Part shown: positions 40,901 to 51,600 of the stretch, piece by piece
How the letters are laid out: each line of letters opens with the position of its first letter
Position numbering within the stretch: position 1 is the stretch's first letter
Assembly: GCF_902459465.1 (NCBI RefSeq)
Contig: NC_047066.1
Location: forward strand, 9,923,047 to 9,987,046
Length of the DNA stretch: 64,000 bases
Source: Asterias rubens
Lineage: Eukaryota; Echinodermata; Asteroidea; Forcipulatida; Asteriidae
Reading direction: 5' to 3'
The notes under the pieces: generated by a model
The model's input: only the letters and a program-made list of their open reading frames with translations
Databases searched by the model: none
Told to the model about the DNA's origin: nothing
Program-made: the position numbers and the translations under genes

Positions 40901-43778
40901 AATATTTGCCAACAAAATAACAATAAAATTGCTTGACTTCCCCTTGTGGTTTTCTCAATATTCTTCCCGAGTCCTGTGAAAAAAAAGATCAACTGGCAAA
41001 ATCAGTCCGGTGGCATTCGAACCCACCGCCTATAGAGCAGATGTCTTACCACTCAACACCACCGAGCTAACCCGATGGCTAGCCCGATGGCTAGAGGCAG
41101 TTTGAATCTTATTTGTTAAGCCCATAATGTCTTTGCTTGGTTCCAGGATAAAGCAATCCGAGAAATCAAAGCTGAGAATAAGAAGAGGGAGGACACTCTG
41201 TCCACTAAGCCTGTGGAAGAAGACACGGGTAAACCAAACAGTATTTATTATAGATTCCCCACAATGAACAACAGTAAAACAATTAAAGTATATAATATTT
41301 CATATTGATTCATAATTGTGTAAGTTAATTTATGAAAATACAAACTGAACATATTCAAAGGGGATACCCCATTCCACTGACATATCATTTTCGTTGAGAC
41401 CATGATTCTCGAGGGAAATGGGGACAAGGGGTTGTGACTATTAACCACGACTATTGACACATTGCACAACGATAACTCATCTCCGCACAAAAAGTTTAAT
41501 GTGCGTGAAAAATTTTCACCATTTTGCTTGGGAGTAAAATCCGTACGGTGTTCATTGTTGACTTCAAAAAATGGTGGACATGTGCGTGTAAAAGTGCGTT
41601 GAGCATCCGTGAAATTGTTCCATACAACAAAAATCGTTCAAAACAAAATGTTTCGGGTGTAGGAACATCCTAAATGATTAATTTCATAGTTTACTTCAAA
41701 CCTATTCTTAACATTCAGGTTCATTTCATCCTTTGTTGTTTTGCATCCAATAGAACATCCCGGTCACTTGGAACACGACGTACCTGTTGTCAGTATGGAC
41801 ACCGTCAACAAACTCGGCAACCTTACAGAACAGAAACCACTATTCCTTGGCGTAAGTTGTCAACGAACACTGTCTCTTGTTTAACAAAAACAGCCTTGAA
41901 GGAAGTTCGATGTCCCTATAAGGTGCCCCCCCCCCCCTACTGCCGCAAGCATTCGGAACAGGTTGCCTCACATAGTTTGGTGGAGCGATGGTGCCTTAAC
42001 CCAGAAGTCACAGGCTCAAATCCCGTTCCAGTAATTTGTTTCTTTATTCAACCCGGATTTTCGGCGATATCTCAAAAACGCCCCCTTTGAAAATGAAAAT
42101 TCATACAGACCATTTAAGTGACAGCCTCATGCCTTTTCATCCATGGATTTTATCAATGCCTCAAGATGACACCCACCCTTCCGTTTTATGTCAGCTGATT
42201 TGCTCCTTTTTTATTTGCAAATCTATTTTATTCCAGGATTTCTCCAACATTACACCAGAGAAGTTCCAGAACTACATCATCGTCTTGCTGGCTCTGGAGG
42301 AAAACCTCGTGGAGTACAAGAGAATACGTGACGATCTGGATCAGGTAAAAAAAAATACTTTCATAAAATGCAAGAGGAATCATGTCACGAAATACTGAGA
42401 AAAAAACGTTTAATTCTTTGTGATATTCAACAGCTACATTCACCTGCGCTGTCGGGCTCAGGATAATTCTAAAAAGCCTTTTAAATACCCACCCGTTCGG
42501 TCAGGTGAGAATTGCGGTAGCACTTTGTGTACATTTCTGGTTCTGAAAAGAACCGATGGTAGACAACTTAACGTTTCGATCTATGCTCTGAACGTCTTCG
42601 TTTAAAGAGCATGGTGACCGAGTTGTCAATCCCCTGTTCATTTCAGAACTAACGCTATGCTCCAAAAAGTTTTACACAATGCGCTACCGCAAACTTCACC
42701 TGGGGGGGGGGGCTTCCTTATCAATCATATAGTCATATCAATCTACTTTACAGATTTTACACGCGCATGCAGCCATGCCTAAAATAATTGTAGACTCGGC
42801 GGTAAGGACTTGGAAGCCGAATTAAAGCTACAGAACAATTTATAATGAGTTTACTTGTTTTTTTATTAACAAGAGAGTCTCCTTGCGTTGTTGTTATAGA
42901 TTTATGAGTTGATTGGTTCGATTAACGAAGACGAGGGAGATGGTGGAGAGGGTGTGCCCACGGAACGGTCCAATATCTCCTCATCTCCTCTTGATGTTAG
43001 AGAGTTTGGGGTAAGTAGGCTAGAGGTGGGACATGGAGCCGGTGATGTCACAATACAAATCACAATGACAATAGTAACAACTCATGAACACAGTCCTTCG
43101 GTTGTCAAAAAAGACCAGTATTCTCACTCGGTGTATCCCAAAATGCATAAAATAGTAACACGCCTGTGAAAATTTGGACTCAATTATTGGTCATCAAAGT
43201 TGAAATAGAATAATGAAGGAAAAAACACCCTTGCGCAGTGTACGTGTGCTTTCAGATGCCAAATAACAGGCTTCAGGCCTGAAGTCTTTTAATATTTGAG
43301 TGAGGTATACCTCTGTCTCAAAAACTAGGTTATACTAGTTCAGAGGGAGCCGTTTCTCACAATGATGTTTTGTACTATCAACAGCTCTCCGTTGCTCGCA
43401 AAGTTTTTATGCTAACAGTTATGTTGTAAGTGTCCAGTGCGTCATTTCAGATATCCGTCAAAGACAATTTCTGATATCATTATTTTTAAGTCCAGACAAA
43501 AAGTTAAAAACGTACAATACTTTCGATTGTTCAAACTATTAGATGTTTTCTATCTTTGCATGCCTCTTTTGTTCCCTCAGCGTAAGGGTGACATCTTGTC
43601 CAACCTGATGGAGTTGGATAAACACAAACTCGGTGGCTCTTCTTTAAAACCAGACGCTAGCTACCGCCAATACATCAAGGAATCAGCTCGACTCATTGAT
43701 CAAATGAAGCAAGCCAAACATCAAGACCATCCCGTCCAAGCGTCCGATGTACAGGGGACGAGTCAAGGCAAAAAGTAA
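30110..43778 (+). CDS. CATSPER4: CATSPER4, sperm-specific calcium channel alpha subunit 4 (16 coding exons, complete)
   Basis: CATSPER4 is one of four pore subunits of the pH- and voltage-gated Ca2+ channel in the sperm flagellar membrane. Exons: 30110-30253, 30944-31002, 31518-31560, 32102-32215, 32834-32938, 33550-33712, 35501-35573, 36753-36811, 37432-37542, 37804-37868, 38242-38349, 41147-41228, 41754-41851, 42237-42344, 42900-43010 and 43581-43778. All are GT-AG and phases join to 546 residues, longer than the roughly 470 of mammals. It has a single six-helix ion-transport domain: S1 about 127-150, S2 about 160-182, S3 about 195-209. S4 has arginines at 218, 221, 224, 227, 230 and 233. 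The pore loop carries TQDGW at 300-304, with the selectivity Asp at 302. S6 is in exon 11. The cytoplasmic tail contains a coiled-coil-like ALEENLVEYKRIRDDLD, matching CATSPER4 rather than subunits 1-3. The acidic N-terminus gives no signal peptide. The start is the first in-frame Met of an exon that opens the frame; a further upstream exon is not excluded. Confidence 0.94.
30362..30515. repeat. Foldback MITE, family D, CATSPER4 intron 1
   Basis: GGTCGATTTCACAAAGATTT...AAATCAATCGTAGTTGC is mirrored, more loosely, by GCGATGAATTTTATTGCTTT and GTGAAATCGGCCC. A sister copy in the opposite orientation lies at 54938-55084. Confidence 0.75.
31228..31312. repeat. Right-end remnant of a family A MITE, CATSPER4 intron 2
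   Basis: It carries CAGGTTTGTTATTTTATGCG, TGTTGAGATACAGCAAGTGG, TGGTCTTTGACAATTACCGT and TAGTGTCCAGTGTCTTA. The other end is not recognisable. Confidence 0.55.
31720..31790 (+). tRNA. tRNA-Glu (anticodon TTC), in CATSPER4 intron 3
   Basis: Acceptor arms TCCCATG and CATGGGA pair fully. The D arm has GGTCTAGTGGTTAGGAT, the anticodon loop TTTTCAC sits on a CGTGG/CCACG stem, and the T arm is CCGGGTTCGATTCCCGG. The anticodon is TTC, which reads GAA/GAG glutamate codons. A TTTT run (31799-31802) follows as a possible Pol III terminator. It is on the host gene's strand. Confidence 0.95.
32428..32706. repeat. Truncated family A MITE, CATSPER4 intron 4
   Basis: It begins TTTTAAAGATACTGAATACT, continues TCTCACTTAGTGTATCTCAA and the inner GAGACCCCAAAATCTAATTC / TGATGTCTCGAAATC, and stops at AAACTACGTTACTTCAG. 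The right terminal repeat is missing. Confidence 0.7.
34430..34585. repeat. Region with short inverted repeats and a nearby homopolymer, CATSPER4 intron 6
   Basis: ACCCATGGAGGAAGG...CTATCTCCATGGGT and the self-complementary GGAGGTACCTACCTCC lie close together. A long T-run then G-run follows at about 34863-34900. No gene is seen in this intron apart from the tRNA at 35306. Confidence 0.35.
35306..35376 (+). tRNA. tRNA-Glu (anticodon TTC), second identical copy, CATSPER4 intron 6
   Basis: All 71 bases are identical to the tRNA at 31720-31790, including the D arm, the TTTTCAC anticodon loop and the GGTTCGATTCC T loop. Flanks differ, so the similarity is confined to the gene. A T6 run lies about eight bases downstream, a good Pol III terminator. 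It is on the same strand as CATSPER4. Confidence 0.95.
35602..35722. repeat. Foldback element, family I, CATSPER4 intron 7
   Basis: AAGCCTGTGTGCGAATTAGC, then GGCTACGGC, pairs with the right part AACAGCCACTTCGGACACGGCCTT. A better preserved copy is at 45455-45590. Confidence 0.6.
36066..36337. repeat. Foldback element, family J, CATSPER4 intron 7
   Basis: TGACGTTAATCGAGGCAGAC and TTTGCCTGTAATGCGTAGAG are mirrored by CGCATTGCAGGCAAAGTCTG and CCTCGATTGACGTCA. The inner AAGTACATGTACGGACCAAG...CGTGAGTTTGTAC pairs with TGTACCAACTCACGACTTGG. The hairpin spans about 270 bp. Confidence 0.75.
36915..37302. repeat. Foldback MITE, family A, CATSPER4 intron 8
   Basis: Ends TTTAAAGGCACTGGACACTA and AGTGTCCACTGCCTTTAA, with the inner TTTCGAGACCTAAAATTC / CTGAGGTCTCGAAA pair. 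It fills much of the intron between exons 8 and 9. Confidence 0.85.
38475..40975. repeat. Long degenerate satellite array (unit about 56 bp), CATSPER4 intron 11
   Basis: The unit is roughly GCTGGACTTACCCCTTGTGA, TTTTTTCAATATTTTTGCCA and AAATTTGATAAAAAT. Copies at 39353 and 39407 show a spacing near 55 bases; others vary in length. From array length over period I infer about 45 units. A few units at about 39508-39625 are inverted. T-rich and A-rich stretches leave several frames open on both strands, but none has coding character and exon 11 splices to exon 12 in phase across it. Confidence 0.93.
40998..41095 (-). repeat. tRNA-like SINE remnant at the end of CATSPER4 intron 11
   Basis: The minus strand reads GTTAGCTCGGTGGTGTTGAG, TGGTAAGACATCTGCTCTA and GGTGGGTTCGAATGCCACC. 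The T arm is good but the 5' acceptor side does not pair, so a tRNA-derived repeat is more likely than a tRNA. Confidence 0.45.
43097..43441. repeat. Family A2 MITE, diverged, CATSPER4 intron 15
   Basis: It contains GACCAGTATTCTCACTCGGT, GTATCCCAAAATGCATAAAA, the inner palindrome CAGGCTTCAGGCCTGAAGTC, CAGAGGGAGCCGTTTCTCAC and the right end AGTGTCCAGTGCGTCATT. The left end is lost. Confidence 0.6.
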
Positions 43779-44025
43779 AACAGTTATCTTGTTATTTTAA
43801 TTCATTATAGACAATAACCATTATGCATATGATTTGACGTCATTTAAGCAGGGCGCCCCGGCTGCAATTTGTTTTCATGCACTTTAGATTTGCCATCCTT
43901 CAAAACGTTCCTAATGGATTCCCATTTTTGAATCGATTTGTAATTGTATTTATAGACTTTTAATTGTGTTGTTGTTCATGTAGTTCTGCTGCTGGCAGCG
44001 ATATGACTAAATGACTTCGTTTTTA

Positions 44026-44031
44026 AATAAA
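44026..44031 (+). promoter_or_regulatory. Candidate CATSPER4 poly(A) signal (AATAAA)
   Basis: AATAAA lies about 248 bases after the CATSPER4 stop codon, in TTTTTAAATAAACACTTGGG. It is the first clear signal downstream. Confidence 0.6.
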
Positions 44032-46727
44032 CACTTGGGTGAATTTTGAAGAAGAAAAAACTCACCCATTAAAAAATGCTACGACACACAGTGGGCCAGA
44101 ATGGGATGAAAGTGCGCCAAAAATAAAAATCATTAAGTTTTGTGCAGGAAGATTCACATACTTAGCTTTTCCGACCCGTAGAATCCAATGGTGATAATTA
44201 GATCGGAGTATGACGTCAGCAAAATACCGATTTTTGATTGGTCCTGATGTAATGGACTGTTTATCGCGGTAAAATTGTGACTAATTGCTTGCATCTGTGA
44301 ATAATTCTAAGCAACCACGACAAGAGTTTTCAATGTTTGATGCATCATCAACAGAACTAACAACTTCAAATAATCGCTTTCTTGGTAAAGACGCCATTGT
44401 GCACTGTGGTACAGCTGACAGATACATTTAAAGACAGCTAGCGGCAGTATCCCACATCACAACATATGAGACACCAAGTACATTGAAATTTCCACTGCGC
44501 AATCAGACATGTATCATATTGCACCTTTCCGGCGAGGGCAGCCTTGCTCGGGTGTCGTGTTTCTCAGTGGAGCGCGCCATATGTAATACCCAGAAAAGGG
44601 GCGAAAACGTACAGTGATCGCTTCAGAAAAACTGCTCTAAAATCGTGTATCGCAGGTTGTCGCAGCTAAATTTGGTACCAAAATGATGCAAACAAGTTGC
44701 TCTATTAGAAATGAGTAGAATTTAGGCAGCAATCGACGGCAATCTTTAGTTTCCGTATTGCTGAACACAGAAAACGTAAATTTCATGTCAATGTTGACAC
44801 AATTGTCAGTATTTATTCATAGAAAACTTCAACAAAAATAAAAACTGATTTAATTTCCATCAAATATGAACCCTAAACTAGGGCCAAGTGAAAGTTTAGC
44901 TCCGTAACTCAATGCAAGGTGTCTAATTTTGCTTTATGAAGTATTCTGCAACTATTTTCATTTTATGGCCAATTTCTGTGGATTTGCATACCTTTAAGAG
45001 GTCATGACAAGTCAATATATATATTTTTTGTTTAATTTCCCCATAAAATGGTCCCATGGGGTATAAGCAACCTTAAAAATGTTGAAAAATTAAAACTAGC
45101 AGGGTCACGTTTCACCCTTTTTGGCGCACTTTGGTTTCGGCCTGGTCCACTGTGCGACAGTGGCAATATCGCAGTGCGGAACAAACAATATTGCGCCCCG
45201 GCTGTGGGTCAAAATAACTTGGGGCTGCTCATTGGCCTATTATGGCGCGTATGATGTGCGTTTCCAATGTTTCATCGTTTTACATCCAACATGGCGGCGG
45301 ATAGTCCATTCCCCCTTTTGAGCAGAGGCCTTCCAGGGAAGGGCTAAGAGGGCGGGAATGTCCTCTTCAATGAACCTTATGAAACAATTTAGGGCTAAAT
45401 CATCGCACATGCTTTTTTGAAAGGTGTCTGTTCCTCCGAAGAAATATCCATATTAAGCCGTGTCTGAATTAGCGGCTACAGCTACGACTAGAATTCCGCG
45501 TCATCATGCGTTGAATTATAGGACGTCCTTAGCAACACACTTAGCACAGCCGTAGCCGTAGCCACCAATTCGGATACGGCTAATCAATGGTTGCCATACT
45601 TTGAGAATTTGAATGTCCAATACAGCACGTGGCCGTCTCACTTCAATTCCAGATTATCATTTGACCTTTTTACCGATGTTGAAAGGGGAAGTTTGGCTCC
45701 ACGTTTTAATGAGTGAACATGTGAACCATGGATGAAGCCATGGGCATGAGGGGGCAGAGGCGTTGTTTTTCTCGAGATCATTTAGTTAAGTTAACTAAAT
45801 AAGAAAGTAGAAATAGCTTATGCAAACTGCTAACCAATCAAGTTTAAGGGACCTGTGGTATAAATGCAAAAGATAGTAGTTACAATGGCCTAACGTGACA
45901 ACCCTTGCAGAGTCTTTCTCGAAGGCTAAAACAAACATAAATAATCAACTCTGAACTCCTAAGTTTCTAATATTATCTTCAATCTTTATTCTATATAGTC
46001 ACATTATCTTCAAACGAATAATAATATAATCACTTTCCTATCAATTTGATGTTTACATTCCAAGTCTAAAATAATTAAAATAATATCAACATAAACCTAA
46101 TAAATCCACATTCAAAATTAATTATTTACAATATTTTAATAACATTCATTCCACATATTAACCCAAAATTATATTCCAACCCTATCCAATTCCTGCCACA
46201 AATTTGGATCGTACTTAGCCCTATCTTAAACAAGGGGGGTCACATTTGTGTTCTCTCCCAACAGTATCATTTTAAAAGTATGTTCAACACAATAATTTCC
46301 TTACCAAATTGTATGGTATTGCAAAGTCTGTTCACAGTTAAAAAACTAAAACACATGATATTTAATATGTAAATTAACAGAAAAACATATTAACCTTTTC
46401 TAATTGTACATTGTGTGTAATAAAGGTGTGAAAATGTAATCTATGATCGAGTAACATATCTTTAAAAGTATGATGCATAACAAGAAAGACCGAGTGGTGC
46501 TGACTTTTCCAGTCAATAACTTAACGTAATATTAAAATCCCCTATTTACATGTTATAATAAACAATGCAAAGGTAGGTTTCAGGTGAGCTTTGGGAAACA
46601 ACTCCCATAAAGCCGAACCTGATGTATCTTGTTGCTTTGTCCTTTATTTTCCTCACATAGCCCATTCCTGTCGCGGTGATAAATGAAATGGCTCTCTTGC
46701 AAGACTGCTGCTTGGTGCGAGACTACT
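44032..46727. other. Gene-free stretch between the converging CATSPER4 and TMEM30A genes
   Basis: No exon is recognised on either strand. A family I foldback lies at 45455-45590. The section at about 45950-46580 is unusually AT-rich, with many short TAATA-like words and no repeat family seen elsewhere in the window. It may be plain intergenic DNA. Confidence 0.5.
45455..45590. repeat. Foldback element, family I
   Basis: AGCCGTGTCTGAATTAGCGG plus CTACAGCTACG pairs with CGTAGCCGTAGCCACC plus AATTCGGATACGGCT. The same arms occur at 35602-35722. Confidence 0.75.
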
Positions 46728-47009
46728 GGCCCTATTTCATAGCGCTGCTTAGCGGCCGATTTTGTGCTTACTGCGCAATTTCTATTTCATAGCGCTGCTA
46801 ACCGTAAGCACACAAAAAGGCATGCTAACCTTTCGGTGCTTACCGCACAAAAATAAATGACGTCACAAAGCAAATCCATGGTAAACACGCAATATGGCCG
46901 CCCAATTTTTCTGCTAACCTGTGAAATACGCTAAGGCTTAAGCAAATTTTTCTGCTACAGTAAGCACGCAAATTTGCTTACCGTTAAGCAGCGCTATGAA
47001 ATTGGGCCC
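46728..47009. repeat. Foldback MITE, family C
   Basis: Ends GGCCCTATTTCATAGCGCTG and GCAGCGCTATGAAATTGGGCC. There is a second TATTTCATAGCGCTGCTAACC just inside the left end, as if the terminal repeat were duplicated. The interior matches 2962-3248 in reverse orientation. Confidence 0.85.
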
Positions 47010-48691
47010 TGATCTCACCACTACAGTTGGTCTGTAGTGGTGAGAGCAGCCCCCTCTGGCATGAACAAGCAGTCTCGCAAATAAGTTGCGGGAGAGCTCC
47101 GCTATCATCATGACAGAAATATACTAGCTATTTCTCAGTGCCTTGAAATAGAATGGGAAAGTTTGCTACATCTTGGGTTTTAGTTAGAGGTATGCAGTTT
47201 GGGTAAATCATTCTATGGCAACATTTTTTTTTTTTTAAATACATGTATATCCTACCAGAACTGCACGACTCTTTCATATTCAATGGTTCATGATGGTTCA
47301 TTGCATCTGTGAAGCATCATTGCCTTGGTGCCCTTTGAAATTCCCTTACAGAATGAGTCACAAATCCCTCATTGAGGTGCCCACTACCCAGGAAATACTG
47401 CCTTTCTCTTACATATGACTACTTGCCTGCCAAAAAAGCCCTGGAATGTACGATGTCCCTATTTGTGTAAACAAAGGTTACAGGGTCTATTAACCCCATG
47501 CTCAAATCTGCATCTACGCGCAAAGGGTAAAGCCATAATTGGTTTACACTATTCAATTCACAACAATAGATTTGCCTGTTCTTCCAAAATGCAATTATGT
47601 ACAAAATGATCATTATAATTAAAGTACAAGAAATATGGCCTATGAAAATGGGCATACATCTGTTAACGGTAACCATAAAATCAGTGCCCAATTTCAAAGA
47701 GCTGCTTAAGCAGAAAATATTGCTGCTAAGCAAAAGTGAAAGGGATACCAGTCAAAAATGGTTCATTTGGCACGACAGTTAGTTTTGCTGGTAAAACCTT
47801 CTTCTGGTAAGCATGATTTTGCTGTAATTAGCTACTTTTTTTGCTAACGCAGCTCTTTGAATTTGGCCCTGAATAAATAGATACAAGTTTCTTTAATTTT
47901 TCCTTTTATTACATCATTACTGCTAATCATCCAAAAGTAAACAAAAGAAGTGAATTTTGTATCTGCTTTTTAAATATTGCATTGGATGTTTTTGAAATTT
48001 TGTTAAAGGTGGGTACAACTAAAAAAGCGACTTCTTGACACTAGGTGGCAGCAAACTTATTAGCCATAGCTGATAGCCATGGTGGCCACTATAGGAATGC
48101 ACTGTGTGGTTCGTGTGTACTGTATACACATACGTACATACAAATTTACCCAGACCAAAAAGTCTTATAGTAATGTGTCCACCATATCTCAGAAGAATGG
48201 CCTATTTCAAGCCCTTCATGGGCCTTTTCAAACTGTTTGTTTAAAGATAGAATAAGGAAATGACCAGAGAGTAAGGGAAGCAATGACCCCAGTTAGAATC
48301 CAAAGTGGTGAATCAGAAATGACTCACTGACCTTTTTAATCCAAATCAATAATAAATGTCTGCAGAAAAGATTTAGGGGGATTATGAAAGATTATCTTTT
48401 TCCCACGAGAGATCATCTGTTTTAACCCTCAGTCTTTTCCAGAAAAGTGCAATCTTAAATTCTCTACACGTACACGATGAGAATATTTTTTTTCATTTTT
48501 TTTTAAGTTTACAGAATTTTACCAGAGGTGTACATCTTATTCACCTGATGTGGACAGGACACCATCTAAATGTTGAAGGCTAGTTTTCAATACTAGCTGG
48601 TACCTGTTACTCTGTTGTTGCTCACCCTCCTTCCAGTCACCAAAGTATACTCCTGGATCCCCCGTGTCATCATAGTGGATTATCCCAAACA
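47010..48691. other. Probable TMEM30A 3' flank, with small foldback repeats
   Basis: No coding exon is recognised. It holds a small family C-type foldback at 47690-47873 (GCCCAATTTCAAAGAGCTGC ... GCAGCTCTTTGAATTTGGCCC). Part of the dispersed GCATTGGTGCCCTTGAAATT family lies at 47318-47400. TTTATT at 47905-47910 (AATAAA on the minus strand) could be the TMEM30A poly(A) signal, about 780 bases past its stop. Confidence 0.45.
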
Positions 48692-51600
48692 TTACCCGAT
48701 CTCGTTCGCAGTACTTGCTTCTGGAGCATTTGCTCTGATAACAAAAACAAAAACACATGTTCTTCCAATTGTTTGTCATGTTATTTGTACCTTTGACAAA
48801 ATTTCCCCTTAGTTAAAGGAACACGTTGCCCTGGATCGGAGGAGTTGGTCTATAAAAAGCGTTTGTAACCGTTTTTTTATAAAATGCATATGGTTGGAAA
48901 GATGTTTTAAAACTAGAATACAATGATCCACACACATTTGCCTCGAAATTGCACGGTTTTCCTTTTACTGTGCAAACTAACACGGTCGGCCATTTATGAG
49001 AGTCAAAAATCTGACTCCCATAAATGGCCGACCGTGTTATTCGACGAGGTAAAAGGAAAAACCGTGCAATTTCGACGCATGTTTGTGTGGACCATTGTAT
49101 TCTACTTTTACAACATCTTTCTACCCATATGCATTTTATAACAAATGGTTACAAACGCTTTTCAAAGACCAACTCATCCGAACCAGGGCAACGTATTCCT
49201 TTAATGCTGCATGAATGCTGTTTAAACTATAGCGTTTTGTTGAAATGTTTTTAGTTGAAAGTGAGGGTTAGAGCATTCGTACGGTTATCAAGAGAACGCA
49301 GGGTCATAGCTACTCGAATAATCAGCACAGGGCTAAACTCAATCATAATATAATGTCCGTTGGTTTGGCAAATGATAGTCATTTACAGGGCCAAATTTCA
49401 TAGAGCTGCTTAAGCAGAAAATAACTCTGCTAAGCAAATATGACCAGCTCCGGTAATGATAACTTTGTTGCGCTTTGCTACCTTTTGTGCTTAAGCAGCT
49501 CTATGACATTGGGCCCAGGTCTTCAAGAAAAGAAAGCAGAAGTTTGAAAATTGCTGAACCACATGCAATAAAGAGATCAAGCAACCAGGTGAGCGGAAAC
49601 GCCACCACTTCATTTTTCAGGCAGATGCAACAAAGTTATTGCACAAATTATTTGTTGGTAACATAAAATTTTGATTAGCATTCCAGCTAGATAGGATTAG
49701 AACTTGCATTAAGAAAAGTAGGCAAAAGAAGAAGAAAAACCTGAATCTTAGTTTCACACTTTCGACAAAAACAAATTCTTGCACAACAGGTTTCAAAGTT
49801 TGAATACTTGCGAGACTTGCACAGTGTATCGTCAACATAAGATGCAGGCTCAAGATGCAAGTACATGTAGTCGTCATGGGAGTGCACAACCAATTTCTTA
49901 AAATGACCCACAGATGTCAGCGAGACAACAAATATATTTCAAGAGCTTGAAGGCCATGTAAAGCCTGGTTCATATTTCCTGCGAATGCTTCATGCGAAAC
50001 GAATTTCTCTGCGTCATAAAGGGAAATGGAGTGCGTACCGATTGTAGCGTCACCACAATCGCTTCGCATTCGCAGGAAGTATGAACCGGGCTTAATAAGA
50101 GGTAATGTTCAGCCAACCAGCTCAAAGCTATCTCCGACTAGAAAATTTGTCTGATTTCAGTTTTCTCATTACTGTCTTGGGGATAGCACACAGTTAGAAG
50201 ATTGTCTCTTGTGCTGTCGAGTGTTGCGTTTGATACAATGCAAATGATTAGTTGCCTCCAAGAAGCCTGAAAATAATGCCCTGTGTGACACAAGGTTTAG
50301 GCTCCAACCCTCTGTGCATTGACCAACCACAACTGCACACTCTTGCCCCCCAAAACCTGACATGCACAAAATTTCAACAAGCTGCTGCAATTGATGAACC
50401 GGCCTGTTATTATAAAATATTATGTAAACACTTTCCCTTTTAAAGACACTGGACACTATTGGTAATTGTCAAAGACCAGTCTTCTCACTTTGTGTATCTC
50501 AACATATATGCATAAAATAACAAACCTGTGAAAAGTTGAGGTCATAATGTGTAGTCTAAGTTGCGAGATAATAATGGAAGAAAAACACCCTTGTCAAACG
50601 AAGTTGTGCGCTTTCAGATGCTTGATTTGGTAGCCTCAATTCTAAAGGTCTTGAAATCAAATTCCTGGAAAATTACTTACTTCTTGAAAACTACGTTACT
50701 TAAGCGGGAGCTGTTTCTCACAATGTTTTATACAATCAACCTCTCCCTGTTACTCGTTACCAAGTAAGGTTTTATGCTAATAATTATTTTGAGTAATTAA
50801 CAAGTGTCCACTGCCTCACCTTTCAAGCCAGTGAGGAAATTTCAGTTAGTATGACCATGCTGTAGTTATTTAACTGGGTTTGCAACTCATCTTCAGATGA
50901 ATCAGAGTGTGTTTTTGTGAAATCCAGACTCAGCCAATTACATGTAAGTGATCCGGCCATAGTCGCTGCCAAAGGAAGCGATAAATTTGGACATACATGT
51001 AGCCCTAAAATGATTTACAATATAACATTTTCATCAAGTGTTTGTGCTTTCATGAGTTACAAATAATTTAACGAATATGGTTAGAAAGATTATTTAAAAG
51101 TAGAATCCAACAATCCACAAAAATATGCCTCGAAATTGCGTGGTTTTCCTTATACTTTGCGAACTAACATGGTCGGCCAATTTATTGACTCCACAAAATG
51201 GTGTGCCGTGTTAATTCATGACGTATAAGGAAAACCATGCAGTTTAGAGACATGGATGGATCGTTATATTCTACTTTTAAAACATATTTCCACCCATATG
51301 CATTTTATGACAAACTGTTTTAAACTCTTTTCATAGACCAACTCGCCCGATCCAAGGCAACGTGTCCCTTTAAAATAAAGATTGCAATAGTGTGTGAAGC
51401 CTGGGCCCAATTTCATGGCTCTGTTTACCGTAAGCACAGAATTGGCGCTTACGGAAGCAGGGAATTCTGTGCTTACGGCAAGCGTATTTCACGGGTTTGC
51501 AACGAATTTTGGCTTCTGCACGTGCGTACTCCGCGTTACTAGGCATTCTACGCTTACAAGGCAAGCGCAGAAATTCGGCGCTTGCATGTAAGCGGGGAAT

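Noticed and set aside
38586-40936. Many overlapping open frames (MLDLPLV...F repeats) on both strands
   Set aside because: They are products of the degenerate 56-bp satellite, whose unit length is not a multiple of three; the CATSPER4 exons on either side join in phase without them.
48537-48779. Minus-strand frame of 80 codons near the TMEM30A end
   Set aside because: It overlaps the real last exon in a different frame. The frame joined from the previous exon stops at TAA 48694-48692, and its tail resembles the vertebrate C-terminus.
50252-50456. Short overlapping frames on both strands near 50.2-50.45 kb
   Set aside because: No homology, no splice context fitting TMEM30A phases, and adjacent to a family A MITE.
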